A DNA stretch of 56,170 bases from Verrucomicrobiota bacterium (GTDB lineage: Bacteria; Verrucomicrobiota; Verrucomicrobiia; Palsa-1439): assembly GCA_016871575.1 (NCBI GenBank), contig VHCW01000022.1, positions 1-56,170 of the forward strand, written 5' to 3'. A model generated the notes under the pieces. It was not told the origin of the DNA. It did no database searches and saw nothing but the letters and a program-made list of their open reading frames with translations. The position numbers were made by a program, and so were the translations under genes. Of the stretch, positions 6,545-15,899 are shown piece after piece. How positions within the stretch are numbered: the stretch's first letter is position 1; every line of letters starts with the position of its first letter.

Positions 6545-9479
6545 ATGACCAATCGAATGATTTCCCTGCTGCTCTTGACGGCGGCTGTTGTGACGACGGC
6601 CGCGCACGGCCAACTCCGGTTCGAGGCGGAAGATTACAGTTCGCCGCGCGATGCGTGGTTGAAGGACAAAACCGCCCCCAACCGCTGGATGCTTTGGAGC
6701 ACCGATAAAGATGCAGACAAGAAATGGTCGGGAGGCATCGTGCTCAAAAGCCCGATGGTGATGGCCGACCGCGCCACGCCGGAGGACGGCGCGCCGCCAT
6801 TGCACACCGTCCTCACGGGCATTCCCAAGGGCGTCTATAACATCCAGATCAAATGCGGCCGCGTCTTGGCAGTCTCGCTGGACGGCAAGAATTGGTCGCG
6901 GTACACGGGCGGCTGGCTCGCTCGACGCGTCCCCATCAACAACGGAACCTTCGAACTCCGGGTGGACGACCGGTTTGCCATGGAGAAAGAGCAAGCGCGC
7001 GGCACAGCCTATTACGACTGCATTTTTCTTTACCCGTGCGCGCCCATCGTCAACGGTGTGCCGAATGGCGATTTCGAAGTCGAGGCGAACGGCCTGCCCG
7101 TCGGATGGTCGTTCGCCGCGCCCGGGAACACGACCCGGTTTTCACTCGACGCTGCCGACCGCCACGCCGGTCGTTTATCTGCGCGCATTGAGTCCACCGG
7201 CGAAACCGGCTGGACGCTCGCGTGCAGCGACCCGATTCCCGTGAAGCCCGGCGATGAACTGGCCATCTCGGCCTGGGTGAAAGGCGCCGTGCAAATGGCC
7301 GCCGCCGTGCAGGTGGAAGGCTGGCACGAGGGGAAACGGATCAAGCGAATGCTCGGACGCGCGGGCGTTGACAGCGCGTCGAAGTGGACGCAAACGAAAG
7401 GCCATTTCACGGTTCCCGAACCAGTCACCGAACTGCGCCTGTTCGTGACGGGCAGCGGGCCGGCGGATGTTCGTGTGGACGACATCGCGCTCCGACGCGA
7501 GCGAATGAGTTGGCCGACGGCTCCCAAAGTCCGCGGCTGGGCAAAACAACGCGTCGAGGAAAAACTCGACCGCGGCGTGGTGGCGGCGCGGATTCCCGAG
7601 GGCGTGTATGTCGGCTGGCGGCTGCTCAAGAGCGATCCCGCCAACGCGGGCTTCGATGTGTTTCGCCAAGTCGCCAACGGCCCGTGGATCAAACTCACCG
7701 AAGCGCCTATCACTCAAACCACGGACTTCATTGATCGCCAAGCGCCGGCGGAAGGCCAGTTGAGTTACAAGGTGGAGTCAACTGTGAGTGACGTTCCGGC
7801 TCCACTTGCCGCCGACGGGGCTTCCTATGTAGGCATCAAGCTGCGCGACCCGCAGACGCGATTCTCCAAGATCGCCATTGCCGACCTCACACGGCGATGG
7901 CCGGCACGATTACGTCATCAAACAGCCGGAGAAAAACATTGACCCCGCCGGTGTTTACTGGATGCCGTCGCCAGACACTTACAAAATCGAAGCTTACTTG
8001 AGCGACGGCACGTTCCTCTGGCAGCACGACCTCGGTTGGGCCATCGAGCGCGGCATCTGGTATTCGCCGTACATCGTTTGCGATTTGACCGGCGACGGCA
8101 AGGCGGAAGTGGCCGCGAAAATCGGCGAAGGCGACCCGCGCGGCCCCGATGGCCGCGTGAAGACCGGCCCCGAATGGTTGGTGGTGTGGGACGGCATGAC
8201 CGGCAAAGAGATCGCGCGCGTGCCGTGGCCCGACCGTTCCGGTTACGGCGAATACAGCCGCACCTCGCGCAACCAAATGGCCGTGGCGTACCTCGACGGA
8301 AAAACGCCGTGCCTGTTGGCGTTGCGCGGAACGTATTGCCGGATGAAAGTGGACGCCTACCAACTGCGCAACGGCAAACTGGAGCGCCTCTGGCGGTACG
8401 ACAATAACAACCTGCCCGGCACCTATTGGGGACAAGGCGAGCACTTCACCCGCGCGCTCGACGTTGACGGCGATGGACGCGACGAAGTCATGCTCGGCAG
8501 CGCGATGCTCGATGACAACGGCACTCCGCTCTGGACCACCGGCCTCGGACACAACGATTTTGCCTACGTCGGCGACATCAACCCGCGCCGGCCGGGCTTG
8601 GAAATCTTCTACGGAATCGAAACGCGCGCTGAGAAAAACGGCATGTGCCTCGTGGACGCCGCCACGGGCAAAATCCTCTGGGGACACGACCAGCCGACCG
8701 TTCACATTCACGGCGCCGGGATGTGCGCCGACATTGATCCGACCGTTCCCGGCTTGGAAGGTTTCGGGTTGGATTGCCTGTCGAAGAAACCCGACGTGCG
8801 CAACGGCCCGTGGCTCTGGGCGGCTGACGGCACGTTGCTCTGGTTCGATAAACCGGTGTTGCCAAAAACGTTTAGCTTCACGCCGGTCTATTGGGACGCC
8901 GATTTGCAGAAGGAGCTTTTGCTGGGCGGCAAGATTTGTGATTACGACGGCGGCGTGGTCCAGAACCTTGCAGCGGGTTCGGTTGTCATCGCCGACGTGC
9001 TCGGTGATTGGCGCGAGGAAATCATCGCGTCATTCCCCGGCGAAATCCGCATCTACACAACCACCATTCCCGCCGCCGACCGTCGCGTCTGCCTGATGCA
9101 AGACCGCATTTACCAGGCCGACGCGCGAATGAACAGCATGGGCTACTACAAACCGCCGATGACCTCGTATTGCCTCGAAGCCGAATCGCCGGGCCTGAAC
9201 CTCACGGCCATGACGAACGACGCCGGCAAACCTGTTTGCCGCGTGGTCGTCTCGGCCCCGCTTCGCAAAGGCGTTGCCGGCGTCGTGCAACTGGACGGCG
9301 GCGACGGCGTTAAGCTGTCGCCGGACCAGTTCGCGGTTGACGTGAAGCCGGGCGAACGCGCCATTCGCTTCGTTGAGATTCAGGCTGGCTCGCTCTCCGC
9401 GCCGCGACTCATCCGCGCCACGCTTACCCTGAAAGACCGTGTCCTGCGCGGCCAAGTGCTGATCGTCCGAAAGAAGTAA
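6545..9479 (+). pseudogene. Rhamnogalacturonan lyase PL11, interrupted by a +1 frameshift
   Basis: Two adjacent frames together make one PL11 (YesW/YesX-type) protein of about 977 residues. The first (6545-7942) has a signal peptide, two N-terminal carbohydrate-binding-like domains (the second starting NGDFEVEANGLPVGW) and the PL11 leader region with LDRGVVAARIPEGVYVGWRLL. The second (in frame from about 7890 to 9479) has the calcium-binding beta-propeller: GDGRHDYVIKQP, DLTGDGKAEV, DVDGDGRDEV. The break is at 7886-7895, where CTC-ACAC-GGC stands for an expected CTC-AAC-GGC, one extra base; the total length (3n+1) agrees. PL11 enzymes cleave the rhamnogalacturonan I backbone. Real inactivation and a base-calling error are equally possible. 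Confidence 0.85.
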
Positions 9480-9485
9480 CCGGCC

Positions 9486-11336
9486 ATGAACGTGTTCACG
9501 CTGCTGTTCGTGTTGGCGGTTGCGACTACAGGAGTCGCGGTTGGTGACTTCACACAATGGCGCAAGGTCACGCTCACTTTCGACGGGCCGTTTGCCTGCG
9601 AGCGCGACACCGATCCGAACCCGTTCACTGATTATCGGCTCACCGTCACGTTCACGCACGAGTCGGGCGCACCACGCTACGTCGTGCCCGGCTATTTCGC
9701 CGCCGACGGCAATGCGGCTAACACGTCCGCCGATGCCGGCAACAAATGGCGCGCACATCTTTCGCCGGACAAACCGGGTCGCTGGAACTACACCGTGTCG
9801 TTCGTGCGCGGCAAACACGTTGCCGTCAGTGACGCCACCGGCGAGCCGGTGAAACCGTTCGACGGCCTGACCGGCAGTTTCAACGTCGCGCCGACCGACA
9901 AGACCGGACGCGATTTTCGCGCAAAAGGCCGCCTCCAATACGTCGGCAAACATTACCTGCGATTCGCCGGCACCGGGGAATATTTCCTGAAAGCCGGCGC
10001 CGATGCGCCGGAGACGTTGTTGGCTTACGCGGACTTCGACGGGACGGAAGCGCGCAAGAAAAACGCGCCGCTGAAAACGTGGGAGCCGCACGTCCGCGAC
10101 TGGCGCGCCGGCGACCCGACATGGAAGGACGGCAAAGGCAAAGGGTTGATCGGCGCGTTGAATTACCTCGCCGGCAAAGGTTGCAACGCCTTTTCGTTCC
10201 TGCCATACAACGCCGGCGGCGACGGCGACAACGTCTGGCCGTTTGTCGAGCGCGACGACAAACTGCATTACGACTGCTCGAAGCTCGACCAATGGGGAAT
10301 CGTGTTCGACCACGCCACCGCGCTTGGTCTTTACCTGCACTTCAAGCTTCAGGAACAAGAGATGGACGACAATCGTTGGGGCCACGAGGCCAAGGAGAAG
10401 ATCGTGCCGGAATCACTCGACGGCGGGAAACTCGGCCCTGAACGCAAGTTGTATTGCCGCGAACTAATCGCCCGGTTCGCTCATAACCTCGCGCTCAACT
10501 GGAACCTCGGCGAGGAGAACACGCAGTCCGCCGACGAGCAACGCGCAATGGCGCAATACATCCACGACACCGACCCGTATCATCATCTCATTGTGGTGCA
10601 TACTTTCCCGAAGTGGCAGGACAAAGTGTACCCCGAATTGCTCGGTGACAAATCCGTCCTCACCGGCGCGTCGTTGCAAAACGGTTGGAATCAGGCGCAT
10701 CAGCGCACGCTGCAGTGGGTCACCGAATCCGCCAAGGCCGGCAAACCGTGGGTCGTTGCCAACGACGAACAGAATCCCGCCGAACTCGGCGTGCCGCCTG
10801 ACCCCGGCTACGAAGATTTTGACGGCAAGGCCGTCGGGAAGGACGGGAAGGCTTACACGCTCCACGACATCCGCAAACTTTGTCTTTGGGGCACGCTCAT
10901 GGCTGGCGGCGCGGGCGTGGAGTATTATTTCGGCTACAAACTGCCGCAAAACGATCTGTTGTGCGAAGACTGGCGCAGCCGCGACAAGAGTTGGGACTAC
11001 TGCCGCATCGCGCTGGAGTTTTTCGCGGCCAACAAAATTCCGTTCTGGGAAATGAGCAACGCCAACGCGCTCGTCGGCAACGCCGAGAACAAGAACACGA
11101 AGTTCTGTCTTGCCAAGCCCGGTGAAATCTATCTCGTTTATCTCCCTACCGGCGGCAGCACCGACTTGGATCTCGCGACAGCGCGCGGTCAGTTCGCGGT
11201 GAAATGGTTCAACCCCCGCGTGGGCGGCGCGTTGCAGCATGGTTCCGTTACATCCGTTGCCGGTGGCAGCCAAGTTTCGCTTGGCCAACCGCCGCGCGCC
11301 CCAACTGAAGATTGGCTGATCATCGTGCGCAAATGA
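9486..11336 (+). CDS. DUF5060-containing secreted glycoside hydrolase-like protein
   Basis: A 616-residue protein with an N-terminal signal (MNVFTLLFVLAVATTGVAVG). Residues about 20-115 match DUF5060: FTQWRKVTLTFDGPF, NPFTDYRLTVTF, PGYFAADGNA, WRAHLSPDKPGRWNYTV. The centre is a TIM-barrel type catalytic region (ALNYLAGKGCNAFSFLPYN; LDQWGIVFDHATALGLYLHFKL; LNWNLGEEN, a likely acid/base region). The C-terminus (YLVYLPTGGSTDLDL...VKWFNPRVGG) resembles the putative collagen-binding or DUF5605-like sandwich found in such enzymes. Substrate unknown; the neighbouring PL11 lyase suggests pectin side chains. Its TGA overlaps the ATG of the M14 gene. Confidence 0.78.
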   Translation: MNVFTLLFVLAVATTGVAVGDFTQWRKVTLTFDGPFACERDTDPNPFTDYRLTVTFTHESGAPRYVVPGYFAADGNAANTSADAGNKWRAHLSPDKPGRWNYTVSFVRGKHVAVSDATGEPVKPFDGLTGSFNVAPTDKTGRDFRAKGRLQYVGKHYLRFAGTGEYFLKAGADAPETLLAYADFDGTEARKKNAPLKTWEPHVRDWRAGDPTWKDGKGKGLIGALNYLAGKGCNAFSFLPYNAGGDGDNVWPFVERDDKLHYDCSKLDQWGIVFDHATALGLYLHFKLQEQEMDDNRWGHEAKEKIVPESLDGGKLGPERKLYCRELIARFAHNLALNWNLGEENTQSADEQRAMAQYIHDTDPYHHLIVVHTFPKWQDKVYPELLGDKSVLTGASLQNGWNQAHQRTLQWVTESAKAGKPWVVANDEQNPAELGVPPDPGYEDFDGKAVGKDGKAYTLHDIRKLCLWGTLMAGGAGVEYYFGYKLPQNDLLCEDWRSRDKSWDYCRIALEFFAANKIPFWEMSNANALVGNAENKNTKFCLAKPGEIYLVYLPTGGSTDLDLATARGQFAVKWFNPRVGGALQHGSVTSVAGGSQVSLGQPPRAPTEDWLIIVRK

Positions 11337-12547
11337 AAACCCTGAGAATTACAGCACTCATACTCTTCCTCTTGGCGACAATGACCGCGCTTGTTCGTGC
11401 GGGTGAATTGGAGGTTGGTGATTTCACATTTGCCGGTCCGCTCGGTTCGGATGGCACCCGCATCGAGAAGGTGGCGAAGAATCATTTCCGGGTGACGCTC
11501 GCGCACGCGCCGAACCACCCGGAATGGCCAAACAAGCTGAACTTCCAGATCGTCCGCAACGCCAAGGGCAACGACCTGTGCTTGGAAGTGCTGTTCGACG
11601 GCGGCAAAAGCATGGCGTTCAACGAGTATTTTCAATCGTGGTCCTACGACGGCAAGACGTGGCAACCGATGCAGTGGGAGAAGGGTTACAAGCAATCGCC
11701 GCAGCAGGACTGGCTGACGTTCCCGGTTTTCGAACGCGACCGGGTCTTCATCGGAACACAAGTGCCGATGTCCTTCGAGGAAGTGGAGGAACTAATCCAG
11801 CGTTGGAAGAAGCATCCTGCCGTCAAGGTTCACGTCATCGGTAAATCGCTCGAAGGTCGCAGCCTTTACCGGCTGGAGATCACCGACCCGGCCCGCAAGA
11901 TTCCCCGCGAAAAACGCTGGGTTCACTACTTCGCCAACCAACATCCCGGCGAGCACAATTCGCAGTGGCGCATCGTCGGCATGGTGGATTGGATTCTCAG
12001 CAACGAGGCGGCGCAGTTCCGACGCAACAGCATTTGCCATGTCGTTCTCATGATGAGTCCCGACGGCCCGTCGCATGGCTGGTATCGGGTCAACGCCGAG
12101 GGCGTGGACATGAACCGCAGTTACCGGGCCGCCGGCTCCGACAAGAAGGAACAGGCGCACGAAGCGTTCCTTTGGCAGAAAGATTTGGAAACCCTGATGG
12201 CATCGGCCTCACCGGTCACGACCATCTGGTCCTGCCATACGTGGAGCGGAATCGTGGAGCCGTTGCTGACGCCCGGCCCGGAAATCGGCAGCCGGTTGCC
12301 GCCGTGGACGGAGTTTGCGCGGATCATGCAAGCCCACGACACGCGGTCGCTGATCAAACCGTTGAAACTCCGAACGGGCGCGACTTCCTACGGCTCGACC
12401 ACATGGACAGGCGGCCCCCACGCGCAATTCGGCATCACCGCCATCCTCTGTGAGGGTGCCGCCACGTTGTTCACGAAGGAGGAGAACGTCGAGTCCGGAA
12501 AAGTCCTCATCAAAGCCATCGCGGATTACTACTCCGGCCACAAATGA
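11333..12547 (+). CDS. Secreted M14-family zinc carboxypeptidase-like protein
   Basis: A 404-residue protein with a signal peptide ([18 protein letters not shown]). After an N-terminal beta domain, the M14 catalytic core is seen: [11 protein letters not shown] carries the H-x-x-E zinc ligands, [23 protein letters not shown] holds the substrate-binding Arg/Asn region, SCHTWSG supplies the third zinc His, and [10 protein letters not shown] is where the catalytic Glu is expected. It probably removes C-terminal amino acids or acts on peptide-like groups; deacylase-type M14 activity is also possible. The ATG at 11333 overlaps the upstream stop (ATGA), so translation is probably coupled to the DUF5060 gene. 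An extension to a start further upstream would overlap more and lacks a signal peptide start. Confidence 0.85.
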   Translation: MKTLRITALILFLLATMTALVRAGELEVGDFTFAGPLGSDGTRIEKVAKNHFRVTLAHAPNHPEWPNKLNFQIVRNAKGNDLCLEVLFDGGKSMAFNEYFQSWSYDGKTWQPMQWEKGYKQSPQQDWLTFPVFERDRVFIGTQVPMSFEEVEELIQRWKKHPAVKVHVIGKSLEGRSLYRLEITDPARKIPREKRWVHYFANQHPGEHNSQWRIVGMVDWILSNEAAQFRRNSICHVVLMMSPDGPSHGWYRVNAEGVDMNRSYRAAGSDKKEQAHEAFLWQKDLETLMASASPVTTIWSCHTWSGIVEPLLTPGPEIGSRLPPWTEFARIMQAHDTRSLIKPLKLRTGATSYGSTTWTGGPHAQFGITAILCEGAATLFTKEENVESGKVLIKAIADYYSGHK

Positions 12548-12573
12548 CCCCGGCACATCGAGATTCACTCTCC

Positions 12574-13965
12574 ATGAAAACACGAACTCTCTGTTCGCTG
12601 TTGGGTATTGCCCTTGTCGTTGGTTTTGCTGCTGTTGCTGCCGATGACGCGGATCGCATCAAGCCATGGTCGAAGAACCCGCGCTACTGGCAATACAAAG
12701 GCCAGCCGGTGCTGTTGCTGGGCGGCTCGAAAGACGACAACCTCTTTCAGATCCCCGACCTGAAGGAACATCTCGACGAAATGAAGGCCGTCGGCGCCAA
12801 CTACATCCGCAACACGATGAGCGACCGCAAGGACAAAGGGTTCGAGGTTTATCCGTTCCAACAACTGCCCAACGGCAAATACGACCTCGACCAGTGGAAC
12901 GACGAATACTGGCAACGATTCGAGAACATGCTCCGCTGGACCGCCGAGCGCGACATCATCGTGCAAATCGAAGTGTGGGACCGCTTCGATTACGCAAGGG
13001 ACAACTGGCCGCCCCATCCGTACAATCCCAGGAACAACGTCAATTACACCCCCGAACAATCCGGCTTGGCCGAGTCCTATCCCGATCATCCGGGCAGCAA
13101 CAAACAGCCGTTTTTCTTCACCACGCCGAAACAACGCAACAATACCGTCCTGCTCAAGTACCAGCAGCGATTCGTCGAGAAAATGCTCTCCCACACGCTC
13201 CGTTACAACCACGTCCTCTACTGCATGGACAACGAAACTTCCGGCGAGGAAGCGTGGGGCGCCTACTGGGCGGACTTCATCAAACAACGCGCGAAACAAG
13301 CCGGCAAGAAAGTTTGCGTGACGGAAATGTGGGACACTTGGGACCTCAAGGCCGATCAACACAAACGCACGTTCGATCACCCGGAGCGTTACGATTTCTG
13401 CGATGTCTCGCAAAACAACCACAAGAAGGGACAGGAACATTGGGACAATTTCCAGTGGGTGCGCCAGCGCATCGCGGCCAAGCCGCGCCCGTTGAACACC
13501 GTCAAAACCTACGGCGCCGACACCGGGCGCTACGGCACCAATCGCGACGGTGTGGAGCGCTGGTGGCGACACGTCATCGGCGGCGCGGCCTCGGCGCGTT
13601 TTCACCGGCCCGACTCCGGCTTGGGTTTGTCCGAGCCGGCAGCAGCCGCCATCAAGGCAGCGCGTAAACTCGAATCGCTCATCAAACTCTGGGACGTTGA
13701 ACCGGCCAACCACCTGCTCACCGACCGCGCCCCCAACGAAGCCTATCTCGCGGCGCGTCCCGGCCAAGCCTATGCGCTCTATTTTCCCAACGGCGGTTCC
13801 GTTGGTCTCGACCTCAAAGACGCGACGGGCAAGTACGAATTGCGTTGGATTGACATCGCCACCGGAGAATGGGGCAAGCGCGATACCATCACCGGCGGCA
13901 AGGTCGTGACCGTGACCGCTCCCGCCAAAGGCCACTGGGCCGCCGCCGTTGTTCAGGTTCGCTGA
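12574..13965 (+). CDS. Secreted TIM-barrel glycosidase-like protein
   Basis: A 463-residue protein with a signal peptide ([19 protein letters not shown]). The body reads as a clan GH-A-like barrel: [23 protein letters not shown] near the start, [33 protein letters not shown] (Asn-Glu, candidate acid/base) and [11 protein letters not shown] (candidate second Glu). The C-terminal 90 residues ([29 protein letters not shown]) match the small sandwich also seen at the end of the DUF5060 protein. No family number is assigned. Start at the second ATG (12574), which gives a clean signal peptide; the earlier ATG (12544) overlaps the M14 gene. Its stop overlaps the next start by one base. Confidence 0.72.
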   Translation: MKTRTLCSLLGIALVVGFAAVAADDADRIKPWSKNPRYWQYKGQPVLLLGGSKDDNLFQIPDLKEHLDEMKAVGANYIRNTMSDRKDKGFEVYPFQQLPNGKYDLDQWNDEYWQRFENMLRWTAERDIIVQIEVWDRFDYARDNWPPHPYNPRNNVNYTPEQSGLAESYPDHPGSNKQPFFFTTPKQRNNTVLLKYQQRFVEKMLSHTLRYNHVLYCMDNETSGEEAWGAYWADFIKQRAKQAGKKVCVTEMWDTWDLKADQHKRTFDHPERYDFCDVSQNNHKKGQEHWDNFQWVRQRIAAKPRPLNTVKTYGADTGRYGTNRDGVERWWRHVIGGAASARFHRPDSGLGLSEPAAAAIKAARKLESLIKLWDVEPANHLLTDRAPNEAYLAARPGQAYALYFPNGGSVGLDLKDATGKYELRWIDIATGEWGKRDTITGGKVVTVTAPAKGHWAAAVVQVR

Positions 13966-15899
13966 TGATGAAAATGTGTCTTCTGACAATCTTGTTGCTG
14001 TTTGTTAGCCTTGCCGAAGCCGGCATGGAGGAGGCGCGTGACTACGCCCTCACCGGCGGCGGTTCTGGGTGCATCGTTCATCGCGGCAAACAAGTCCTCG
14101 CGTGGGGCGACCAGAAACAACTCTACGATTTGAAATCCACAACCAAATCCTTCGGCGTCACTGCGCTCGGCCTCGCCCTCATGGACGGCAAAGTCAAACT
14201 CGACGACCCGGCGAAAAAGTTCTTCCCGTCTTTCGGCACACCGCCGGAAGAGAACGCGCGGACCGGCTGGCTCGACAAAATCACGTTGCGGATGTTGGCG
14301 ACGCAGACCGCCGGCTTCGAGAAGCTTGGCGGGTTCGGCAAGCTATTGTTCGAGCCGGGCACGAAGTGGCATTACAGCGATGGCGGCCCGAATTGGCTCG
14401 CGGACTGTTTGACGCTCGTGTATCGGCGCGATTTGGCGGAGTTGATGTTCGAGCGCGTGTTCACCCCGCTCGGCATTGGCCGTGACGATCTGCGTTGGCG
14501 CAACAATTCTTATCGCCCGCACAAACTCGAGAGCATCCCGCGACGCGAGTTCGGCTCCGGCGTCAGCGCCAACGTCGCAGCGATGGCGAAGTTCGGCCTC
14601 CTCTATTTGCGCGAAGGCCGTTGGAACGACCGTCAGATCATTCCGTCGGATTTCGTCCGACTCGTCCGGGCGCCGGCGAAAGAACTCGCGGGTTTGCCAA
14701 CGCACGACAACATCCACGGCAATGCCTCTGCGCACTACAATCTGCTCTGGTGGAACAATGGCGACGGCGCGTTGCCCGGCGTGCCGCGCGACGCCTACTG
14801 GACGTGGGGACTTTACGACAGCCTCATCGTCGTGATTCCCAGCCTCGACATCGTTGTCGCGCGCGCCGGCAAATCTTGGCGCCGCAAGAAAGACGCCCGC
14901 CACTACGATGCGCTCAAGCCGTTCCTTGAACCAATCTGCGCTGGTGCTGGCAGGATTTGTTGGGCGCCGAAGGAAACGATCATTTGCAAAGCGAAGGGGA
15001 GCGACAACTGGCCGATGACGTGGGCCGACGACGACGCGCTGCACACGGCTTACGGCGACGGCAACGGCTTCGAGCCGTTCCTGCCGGAAAAACTCAGCAT
15101 GGGATTTGCGCGCGTCACGGGCCATCCGCCGGACATTACCGGCGTCAACATCCGCTCACCGACCGGCGAGACGCGCGGACACGGTCCCAAAGGCAAAAAA
15201 GCCAGCGGCATCCTTTGTGTGGATGGTGTGCTCTATTTGTTGGCACGCAACGCCGGCAACGCGCAGTTGGCCTGGTCGGAAGACAAAGCGAAAACGTGGA
15301 CGTGGGCGGATTGGAAATTCACGACCAGCTTCGGTTGTCCGACATTTCTGAATTTCGGGAAGAACTACGCCGGCGCGCGCGACGAGTTTGTTTACATTTA
15401 CTCGCACGACAACGACAGCGCCTACAAACCCGCCGACCGGATGGTGTTGGCGCGCGTGCCAAAGAACCGGCTACGCGAGCGTGACGCCTACGAACTTTTT
15501 GTGAAGCTCGACGCGGGCGGTCAACCGGTTTGGACGAAGGACATCGCGCAGCGCGGCGCGGTCTTCACGCATCCCGGTCGGTGTTATCGGTCTGGCATCA
15601 CCTACAACGCGCCGTTGCGCCGCTACCTCTGGGTGCAGATTCTGCCCGAAAGCCGTCATCCACAGGGAATGCGTTTCCAAGGCGGCTTCGGCGTCTATGA
15701 CGCGCCCGAACCGTGGGGACCGTGGACACGGGTCTATTTCACCGAAGACTGGGATGTCGGCCCCGGCGAAACCGCCAGTTTCCCAACCAAATGGATGAGC
15801 AGCGACGGACAAACGCTATGGCTGGTCTTTTCCGGCGACGATTCGTTCTCGGTGCGTAAGGCAACACTGACCGTGAACTCTGCGAATTTGCCCAAATGA
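13965..15899 (+). CDS. Beta-lactamase-like serine hydrolase fused to DUF4185 (BLA-DUF4185)
   Basis: A 644-residue exported protein. After a signal peptide (LLTILLLFVSLAEA), residues about 25-330 are a class C beta-lactamase/esterase-like domain: S58-T-T-K61 is the SxxK nucleophile motif, HYSDGG gives the Tyr motif, and a WTWGLYDS region stands near the third motif. Residues about 345-644 match DUF4185, a beta-propeller-like domain (DNWPMTWADDDALHTAYGDG; FGCPTFLNFGKNYAGARD; MVLARVPKNR). The substrate is unknown; an esterase acting on acylated glycans or peptidoglycan fits the setting. The next gene has the same two domains in opposite order. TGATG overlap with the upstream stop. Confidence 0.85.
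   Translation: MMKMCLLTILLLFVSLAEAGMEEARDYALTGGGSGCIVHRGKQVLAWGDQKQLYDLKSTTKSFGVTALGLALMDGKVKLDDPAKKFFPSFGTPPEENARTGWLDKITLRMLATQTAGFEKLGGFGKLLFEPGTKWHYSDGGPNWLADCLTLVYRRDLAELMFERVFTPLGIGRDDLRWRNNSYRPHKLESIPRREFGSGVSANVAAMAKFGLLYLREGRWNDRQIIPSDFVRLVRAPAKELAGLPTHDNIHGNASAHYNLLWWNNGDGALPGVPRDAYWTWGLYDSLIVVIPSLDIVVARAGKSWRRKKDARHYDALKPFLEPICAGAGRICWAPKETIICKAKGSDNWPMTWADDDALHTAYGDGNGFEPFLPEKLSMGFARVTGHPPDITGVNIRSPTGETRGHGPKGKKASGILCVDGVLYLLARNAGNAQLAWSEDKAKTWTWADWKFTTSFGCPTFLNFGKNYAGARDEFVYIYSHDNDSAYKPADRMVLARVPKNRLRERDAYELFVKLDAGGQPVWTKDIAQRGAVFTHPGRCYRSGITYNAPLRRYLWVQILPESRHPQGMRFQGGFGVYDAPEPWGPWTRVYFTEDWDVGPGETASFPTKWMSSDGQTLWLVFSGDDSFSVRKATLTVNSANLPK

Noticed and set aside
12565-13989. 474-residue minus-strand frame
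   Set aside because: Shadow of the TIM-barrel glycosidase gene; no recognisable domain and no start signals.
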